Below are positions 41,788-47,561 of a DNA stretch of 47,561 nt, piece after piece (positions within the stretch are counted from its first letter, which is position 1; each line of letters begins with the position of its first letter). Made by a program: the position numbers and the translations under genes. The notes beneath the pieces were generated by a model. It was given only the letters and a program-made list of their open reading frames with translations, was not told where the DNA came from and made no database searches. Source of the DNA: a virus; IMG/VR virus record IMGVR_UViG_3300037202_000211, positions 1-47,561 of that record. One strand, given 5' to 3'.

Positions 41788-42369
41788 ATGTCAGCGTCGA
41801 AGGCGTTCGTTCTTGGCAGTGTCTTCTTATTCTTCCTTTCAGGGGGAGTCTACGGCGACGACCAGAAGGGAGGGAATGAGATGGTATCGAATCCCTTCCC
41901 GGTCACAGTCGACTATTCTCGGTCTCTCGGTCAGATGATCACGGCCGGCGGGTATGAAGTGGTTGCAAAGGAAGTCACACCTGAGCATTATCCTGTTCTG
42001 GGCAAAGGCAAGACAGACATTGAGGTTGTGGTTTTCCATTTCAACCGCAAGATTTCAATCGACGGCGTGCTCAGCGAGTTTTCTCGGCTCGGATATCGCG
42101 CAGCGACGCTCCCGGAACTTCTAGCTTTTGCCGCCAAGAACCCGGGCCTCCAGAGGGAGTTTCCGATTGTCGAGTTCGGTTCGTTGTGGCGAAACAACGA
42201 TGTGCGGGTTGCCGCTTACCTTCGTGGCACGCCGATGGGGGCTCGGACTCTGGACATAAACTTTGTGGACAACCCATCAGGCGGAGGTGGCTCCGTTCCG
42301 TGGACTGAGGAAACCCGCTTCCTGGGCGTTCAGATTTCCAAGGAACTCTCGGTCCCGAAGAAGAAATAG
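41788..42369 (+). CDS. Secreted hypothetical protein (cargo/moron)
   Basis: The N-terminus 'SASKAFVLGSVFLFFLSGG' is a signal peptide, with cleavage probable after Gly-Val-Tyr-Gly. The mature part is alpha/beta with 'EFSRLGYRAATLPELLAFAA' and 'REFPIVEFGSLWRNNDVRVA', then 'TEETRFLGVQ'. I recall similar hypotheticals in bacterial genomes rather than in virions. It sits between tail genes with its own TATAAT box, so it looks like a moron gene expressed by the lysogen. ATG 41788 gives the signal peptide; the frame is open to 41746. Lower G+C than its neighbours supports import. Confidence 0.7.
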   Translation: MSASKAFVLGSVFLFFLSGGVYGDDQKGGNEMVSNPFPVTVDYSRSLGQMITAGGYEVVAKEVTPEHYPVLGKGKTDIEVVVFHFNRKISIDGVLSEFSRLGYRAATLPELLAFAAKNPGLQREFPIVEFGSLWRNNDVRVAAYLRGTPMGARTLDINFVDNPSGGGGSVPWTEETRFLGVQISKELSVPKKK

Positions 42370-42394
42370 CCCCCAATAGCGCGCTGCACTGCGC

Positions 42395-42541
42395 TGAGCC
42401 GTGGTGCCGTTCCTGTTCTGCAACCTCGCGAGGGCGCCCCGACGACGCCTTCGGCAACTCGTCTTCCGCGGCAACTGGTCGCAAATCACCGGTGTGCTGG
42501 GCACGGACATACCGCAATTCGAACTCATAGAAGTCGCGTAG
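42395..42541 (+). pseudogene. 3' remnant of a tail gene homologous to 41325-41741
   Basis: Read in frame to the TAG at 42539-42541, it ends 'LVFRGNWSQITGVLGTD' and 'FELIEVA', matching the end of the intact gene ('VVFRGNWAQATDIARTN', 'LELVELA'). Before that the match breaks up ('VPFLFCNL' against 'TPFAFYNP'), with apparent indels. There is no start or ribosome site. It is a diverged leftover, probably from a related phage, marking the boundary of the cargo gene. Confidence 0.8.
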
Positions 42542-42556
42542 TTTCCCCGAAATTCC

Positions 42557-45500
42557 ATGTCCGACACCATCGGCCGCATCACCGTCCCCACGGTGATCAA
42601 CTCCGGCCAGACATTCCCACTCACCACGCAGTACCCGTTCGGCTTCTCCGTCGAACGCCCGGTGATCGTGCATCGCTTCGGCAGCCTCGACGCCAAGCAG
42701 GAGCAGCGTTACTACGTCGGGATCGGCCCACGGAAGTTTCAGTTCAAGCACCAAAACCTGAACTGGGCCGAAACGAACCAGCTCAAGGCGTTCTGGGAAG
42801 CCATGCAGGGGCCGTGGAAAGCGTTCACTTACAACGTCCCCAACCCCGGCGGCACGACCACGGGCGTGCTCGTCACCTTCGAGCAGGCGCCGATCTCGTT
42901 TGAATACCTGCGCAACGCGGTGCAGGTGGGACTGAACCTCATCGAGGTCGTAGATCCGACGCAATCCCCTGCGTACACGATCAACTCCACCTGCCTCCGG
43001 TTCCCCTCTACCGCGCTGTCCACGGCACTGCTCTCCGAAGTCCAGCAGATCATCCCGCTGGTGCACATCCGCGTGCGCGAATCTGCGGTCGCCGACATCT
43101 ACGTCTCCGACCGTCGCGTCACCGTGGGCGGGCAGCTATACCTGCCGCGCCTGATCGGCATAGGCGAGCCCGGCTCCGACGTGCTTATCTCCCAGGACAT
43201 CAAAGGCACCTCGGACAACGTGCGCTTCACCTTCGGCAACGGCGACCGCGTGATGACGCAGCTCGCCAACGACACCGACCTGAAGTACGCCGAGATCGAC
43301 CTCTGTCTCTTCCATGTGAACTCCGGCATCCTGCTGCAGCTTTGGAAAGGCGTCATCCAGAATTTCACCAGCGACGGCACGCCGATCTTCCCGGTCACCT
43401 GCTCAGACGGGTTCTTCCAGATCATGAATCAGTACCCGGAGCGGCAGCTCAGCCGCCAGTGCTGGAAGAGCTACAACGACGGCGTGAACTGTCCGTGGGC
43501 CTCAAGGGGTCGCAGCGCAGCGGCGGTGACGGTGGCGGGCGGCGATCCCACAAGCTGCGACTATTACCTCGAATCGGCAAACGGCTGCCAGGTTCACGGC
43601 ATGGCTCCCTATTTTGGCGGGCATCAGGCCGACCCGCAGGGCGTCGTCATCAAGGACGATTCCACCGGTTTTCTCGGCTTCGGCCGCAACACCGTCACGG
43701 CAACGTCGATCCTCTCGGATACGGTCTGGGGGCTGGCGCTGCCGGAGATCTGGTGCAACAGCGGCGGCAATCCCCTCTATGCGTTCATGGCCAGCGCGCT
43801 GATGGTCGCGTATCGCGATGAATCGGGATATGCCGACTCGCTCGGCATTCTCAGCGCTGGCCCTCTCGGCGGCTTCACCGCGTCGATGGTCGTCACGAAC
43901 GCGGACGGCTATCGATACGTGGTTGCGCCCATGGTCGATGGGTACTTATGGCAGGGCCTCAAGCTCGACGGCAACCTGAACGTCACCAAGTACCAGCCAG
44001 GCATGGGGCTGCGGTACATTACCGGCAGCGATCCGGCGAATTCGAGCACCGATTATTTCTCGCTCGGGCAAGGCTCGCCCCAGGTGTGGGAGCCGAATGT
44101 TTACGCTGCGGGGACGGCAGCCTGCGAGATTCGCATCGTCAAGTCCACCACGATTCAGCCGAGCACTCCCGACCAACACCAGATGACGGTTCCCATCGAT
44201 TACGGGATGTGGGGCTGGACGTGGGATCAGAACGGCAACCGGACGGCGGTCAGGGGCCTCATCAATCCGTTCTGGATCGCCGTCAACATGCTGCTGCGTG
44301 CGATGGGTCTGTATGGCGATCCGTCCACCTGCTCGAATCCCGCCGGTGGAACCGGCCCGACGTCGTTCGCGCAGCTCGCCACGTTCGTGTTGCCGTCGCT
44401 GATAGTAGGCGATGGCAGCGGTGCGGCCGAGATCGCGGCCGACCAGGTGGCAGCCATCCTCGGCACCGGCGTGGAAACGCAGTTCCAGTTCCAGGGAATC
44501 ATCAGCAGCCAGAAGCCGTTTCGGGACTGGCTCACCGAGGTGCTCAACTGCTGCCTGGGATTCTACACCTGGGAGTTCGGGAAGCTGAAGCTCGGTTGCC
44601 GGATCAACGCGAGCGCGGTGGACGCGTACACCCTCGCCAACTCTCTGTTTCAGAGCCTGCGGCTGACGCCGATTCAAGCGGGCTTCGAGCACCTGGTGCT
44701 TTCGTTCGCCGACGTCGCCTATCAATACCAGGCGAACACGGCAGAGTATTGCGATAAGAGCCACGCAGCGTATTACGGGCGCGCCGGATCTCCGCTCACC
44801 AGCCAGATGCATTCGGTGGGGTGCTCGTCACTCAGCCAGGCGTTGCGCATCGCGGCCACGCGCACGCGCGAGGAGATCGGCGGCGTGAATCCCGCCGAGT
44901 GGCGCGACGCGCGCGCGGCCGCATGGCAGACCACCCTGCTCGGTCTCGGCAACGAGGTCGGACAGGTGGTCTCGATGACGCATCCGGACATCCCTGGACT
45001 CCATGGGACATGCAACGTCACCGGCACCTCGGTCACATGGGCCAGCGGCGATGCCTTCGACACGTCCATGCAGAACAAGGAAGTCGAGATCAACGGCGTG
45101 CAGGTGTTGATCACGGGCTACACGACGGACCCGACCTACCACACGGTAACCGGCTTGCTGCTGGCGTCAGCGCCCGGCAACGGGACCAATCTTCCGTTCC
45201 AAATCGTAACGATGTCCTTCAGAATTCAGCGATGGAGCCTGAAGAAGGATTGGTCTGTGCAGATCGAAGGGCAGACCGTCACGGATTCCATGTACGACCT
45301 CGACGTCGGGCCGAAGCCGATGGACGTCGTGCCGGGACCCCTGCCGCCTCTCTTCTATTCGATTCCGCTCGGGCCGGCGTGGGCACCGTACCAAGTGCAG
45401 GCGGCGGCGAATGACGCGCTGTTTCCCGGCGAGTGGACCTTCGATACCAACCAGTCCTACGCGCAGATGGCCGACGGCAGCATGCTCGCGAACCTGGTGG

Positions 45501-46975
45501 TGACCGGAAAGCTGCCGGTGAACGAGTTCAGCGCCACCGGCGCGGGTGCGCCCGGAATTGGATCGATTGCGCAGTCCGCGACGGGCGGCTCCCTGCCTGC
45601 CAACGTGACGCTGCGAGTGGCCATCTGCGCGGTCGACTCGAACGGGCTTCCTTCGGCACCGTCAAATATCGCCATCATCGGGACCGGAGCGGCGGCGGGT
45701 GGCGCGTTCACACTGGGAGACATCACGTGGCCGGCGGTCGCGGGCCTCGTCTCCTACGTGTTGTTCGTGGCGACTCAAGACGATCTGATTTGCGCGCAGG
45801 CCACCGGAGCGCTGACGGCGGGTCCGAACAACACGTACACGCCTGGATCGATCACCTTCAGCGGGCCGCTGATGCGTTCGACGTGGGCCCTGCCGTCGCC
45901 ATACGTCAGCAAGGTCCGGTTGAAAGCCAAGCACCTGATTCACGGTGGGATCATCGGCGCGCCCGTCGACAGCGTTTCAACCGGAGCGCTGGTGGCCGGT
46001 TACCTGAAAGGCAGCCCGCCATCTACCAATCCATCGTTCACGCCGGTGGGCCGCATCATCTCGATCATTGGCAGGCCGGAGAGCGCCACGCCGTACTTCA
46101 GCGGGACGATCACTTCCTGGGACCAGACTACCGGCACCATCGGCGTCACTCCCGACCCCAACGGCATTGTGCAGGCGGGCGACTGCCTCGTGGTCCGGTA
46201 CAAAGCCGACGCGTCGAATTCAGCCAACCCCACTTCCATAACGGACTCCGGGTGCCAGAACATCGCCTATCCCGGCGGGATGACGCCCGGCGCGGAGGTC
46301 GGGAATCTGGTCCGGGTGATCCGAGGCGTCTCGCGCGGTCTGCCGCCCCGGAAGATCACCGCGAATACGGCGACCACCATCACGTGGGACCTTCCGATGG
46401 TCATCAATCCCGGCGATGTGTGGATCATCGAGGAGCCGACGTGGCCCTACTCCTGCGACACGACCTCGCTCGATAATGGCAACCCGCTGGCGGTGACCAC
46501 GATCAACATGCCCACCGGCAATTTCGTGGACGAGGCACTCGTGATCGCAGGCTTCACCGTTGACGTGAACGGCATCGAATCGCCCGACGGCGATGCGCCT
46601 ATTCGCGAGGACTGGGTGTTCGGCGCGGAAGGACTCTCGAAAGTCGCCGGCCTCGTATTTCAGATGCAGGGGACGCTGGGCGTGGAATCCAACGCCGCGC
46701 AGCCTCTCTATTTAAACCGCCCCGTCACTGTCGGTGACGTGAAGGCTTACGTCCAGGCCGCGCCCACCGGCGCGGCGATCACGTTCACGATCTACGTGGG
46801 CGGCTCGGCCTGGCTCACCTTGACCATTCTCGCCGGCCAGACCGTAGTGGTCGCCACGCCGTCGCAGATCGGCGCTCTTTCGCAGATCCCGGCGAACACC
46901 GCAGTCTCCATCGGCATCACTGCGGTGGGCACCACGTTCCCCGGCTCGAATCTCTCGGTCTTCATCTACTCGTAA
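42557..46975 (+). CDS. Large fused tail-tip protein (distal tail, gpL-like and hub parts)
   Basis: A 1472-residue protein that seems to join several tail-tip genes. Residues 1-130 resemble a distal-tail/gpM-like unit ('FSVERPVIVHRFGSLDAKQE', 'NLNWAETNQLKAFWEAMQGP'). Residues about 165-370 are like DUF2163/gpL, with the paired Cys 'CWKSYNDGVNCPWA' and 'CDYYLESANGCQVHG' that in such proteins bind a metal or Fe-S cluster. The middle (to about 930) is a hub-like beta region. The end (about 1000-1470) has fibronectin-type strands ('LPANVTLRVAICAVDSNG'). It would contact the host surface. ATG 42557 is 13 bases after the end of the remnant gene. Confidence 0.75.
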   Translation: MSDTIGRITVPTVINSGQTFPLTTQYPFGFSVERPVIVHRFGSLDAKQEQRYYVGIGPRKFQFKHQNLNWAETNQLKAFWEAMQGPWKAFTYNVPNPGGTTTGVLVTFEQAPISFEYLRNAVQVGLNLIEVVDPTQSPAYTINSTCLRFPSTALSTALLSEVQQIIPLVHIRVRESAVADIYVSDRRVTVGGQLYLPRLIGIGEPGSDVLISQDIKGTSDNVRFTFGNGDRVMTQLANDTDLKYAEIDLCLFHVNSGILLQLWKGVIQNFTSDGTPIFPVTCSDGFFQIMNQYPERQLSRQCWKSYNDGVNCPWASRGRSAAAVTVAGGDPTSCDYYLESANGCQVHGMAPYFGGHQADPQGVVIKDDSTGFLGFGRNTVTATSILSDTVWGLALPEIWCNSGGNPLYAFMASALMVAYRDESGYADSLGILSAGPLGGFTASMVVTNADGYRYVVAPMVDGYLWQGLKLDGNLNVTKYQPGMGLRYITGSDPANSSTDYFSLGQGSPQVWEPNVYAAGTAACEIRIVKSTTIQPSTPDQHQMTVPIDYGMWGWTWDQNGNRTAVRGLINPFWIAVNMLLRAMGLYGDPSTCSNPAGGTGPTSFAQLATFVLPSLIVGDGSGAAEIAADQVAAILGTGVETQFQFQGIISSQKPFRDWLTEVLNCCLGFYTWEFGKLKLGCRINASAVDAYTLANSLFQSLRLTPIQAGFEHLVLSFADVAYQYQANTAEYCDKSHAAYYGRAGSPLTSQMHSVGCSSLSQALRIAATRTREEIGGVNPAEWRDARAAAWQTTLLGLGNEVGQVVSMTHPDIPGLHGTCNVTGTSVTWASGDAFDTSMQNKEVEINGVQVLITGYTTDPTYHTVTGLLLASAPGNGTNLPFQIVTMSFRIQRWSLKKDWSVQIEGQTVTDSMYDLDVGPKPMDVVPGPLPPLFYSIPLGPAWAPYQVQAAANDALFPGEWTFDTNQSYAQMADGSMLANLVVTGKLPVNEFSATGAGAPGIGSIAQSATGGSLPANVTLRVAICAVDSNGLPSAPSNIAIIGTGAAAGGAFTLGDITWPAVAGLVSYVLFVATQDDLICAQATGALTAGPNNTYTPGSITFSGPLMRSTWALPSPYVSKVRLKAKHLIHGGIIGAPVDSVSTGALVAGYLKGSPPSTNPSFTPVGRIISIIGRPESATPYFSGTITSWDQTTGTIGVTPDPNGIVQAGDCLVVRYKADASNSANPTSITDSGCQNIAYPGGMTPGAEVGNLVRVIRGVSRGLPPRKITANTATTITWDLPMVINPGDVWIIEEPTWPYSCDTTSLDNGNPLAVTTINMPTGNFVDEALVIAGFTVDVNGIESPDGDAPIREDWVFGAEGLSKVAGLVFQMQGTLGVESNAAQPLYLNRPVTVGDVKAYVQAAPTGAAITFTIYVGGSAWLTLTILAGQTVVVATPSQIGALSQIPANTAVSIGITAVGTTFPGSNLSVFIYS

Positions 46976-46976
46976 A

Positions 46977-47561
46977 ATGGATCAGATTTACAAGCTGCAG
47001 CCGAATCGCACGATGGCACTGCAGGGCTTCGACGATTACGGCGCGGCGGCGGCACTGTGGGGTGCGTCCGACACCGGCTTCACCGTGTCCGGCGTGTTCC
47101 GCGATTTGGCCGATTTCGCCGTGCTGGTCCTGTTCCAGAAAGACGATCCGTTTGGCCACCCGCTGTTCTCGTATCTTCCGGACGGCGATCTCACCGGCCT
47201 CGTACTCGATTTCGACATCACGTGGCAGGGCATTCAGGCGTGGGAATCGCTCAAGAGCGCGTGGACGGATTGGAACACCCTCGATTACTCCGTCAACGGC
47301 GTCGGCCACACGGATGTGAAGTGGATCGGCACGCCTGGCATCACGATCACGTGCAACACGACTGGGCGCGCGGGGGCATCGGCCACCTTCACGCTCAATC
47401 AAACCAGCGCGCAGGCTGGCGACAAGGTCACGCTCTGGTATCAGAACCAGTCGTTCATCAGCCCGGCGATCATTCCCGGCAATCCGACCACCGACCAGGC
47501 TCTGTGGTGGCAGGGATCGGTGGCGACTACCGACCAAGCGCTGTGGTGGCAGGGGAACGCG
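46977..47561 (+). CDS. Tail-tip/fibre-like protein, partial (runs off the window)
   Basis: ATG 46977 directly follows the previous stop and the frame is open for 195 codons to the window edge. The N-terminal part ('DQIYKLQPNRTMALQGFDDY', 'VSGVFRDLADFAVLVLFQKD') and strands around 70-150 suggest a structural tail protein; no family was recognised. Near the edge a unit TTDQALWWQG is repeated 13 residues apart. The rest of the gene, and probably endolysin or other late genes, lie outside the window. Confidence 0.65.
   Translation, partial: MDQIYKLQPNRTMALQGFDDYGAAAALWGASDTGFTVSGVFRDLADFAVLVLFQKDDPFGHPLFSYLPDGDLTGLVLDFDITWQGIQAWESLKSAWTDWNTLDYSVNGVGHTDVKWIGTPGITITCNTTGRAGASATFTLNQTSAQAGDKVTLWYQNQSFISPAIIPGNPTTDQALWWQGSVATTDQALWWQGNA
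47487..47554 (+). repeat. In-frame tandem repeat (TTDQALWWQG) at the window edge
   Basis: Two 29-base copies start 39 bases apart (47487 and 47526), differing at 3 bases. They encode TTDQALWWQG twice. The array may continue past the window, as in tail fibres with short repeats. Confidence 0.75.

Noticed and set aside
46962-47537. 191-residue minus-strand frame at the right edge
   Set aside because: The + strand frame from 46977 starts right after the tail-tip gene and continues the operon; the antisense frame is shadow.

Overview
The window is most of an integrated or free temperate siphovirus-type phage genome of high G+C content. Almost everything is on the + strand and follows lambda-like order: integration, early/regulatory, recombination and replication, DNA methylation, packaging, head, tail. 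It runs off the right edge inside a tail gene. Protein families and codon use suggest a soil-type high-GC host; Acidobacteriota (Bryobacteraceae/Solibacter-like) is my best guess, but it rests on general resemblance only. No attachment sites, tRNA, rRNA or CRISPR array were seen, and no endolysin or repressor was recognised.

Layout. (1) 0-2.5 kb: DUF2924 protein, large serine recombinase and a small HTH protein in overlapping frames. (2) 2.7-6.9 kb: two hypotheticals, an excisionase-like HTH protein, a sigma-like protein and two ParB-like proteins. (3) 6.9-16.1 kb: a recombination/replication block with a Cas4-like PD-(D/E)XK nuclease, a Sak4-like ATPase, a DUF669 protein, an ERCC4 nuclease, a RecD2-like helicase and a CHC2/Toprim primase with a C-terminal ATPase. 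Several genes here are joined by ATGA/GTGA start-stop overlaps. (4) 16.2-22.9 kb: small genes plus three DNA methyltransferases (one C5-cytosine, two ParB-methylase fusions). (5) 22.9-24.2 kb: a three-gene minus-strand operon with a DUF3489 protein, closed by a convergent hairpin. (6) 24.3-34.4 kb: terminase, gpW-like joining protein, portal, a bacterioferritin-like protein, a fused protease/capsid protein, a DUF2190 protein, joining proteins and the tail tube. (7) 34.5-47.6 kb: probable tail assembly chaperones, tape measure and tail-tip proteins, interrupted by two cargo islands.

The most unusual items are: a bacterioferritin homologue with a partly eroded di-iron site between portal and protease/capsid; an identical 21-bp palindrome inside a ParB-like gene and again 11 kb away between genes; a dense cluster of GGGGACC boxes in both orientations in the 3' end of the primase gene, a candidate replication origin; three methyltransferases of apparently different specificity; a portal gene broken at a run of five C; a tail-chaperone pair laid out for a -1 frameshift; and two cargo insertions in the tail operon, one carrying a broken alpha/beta hydrolase, the other a secreted-protein gene next to the leftover 3' end of a tail gene.
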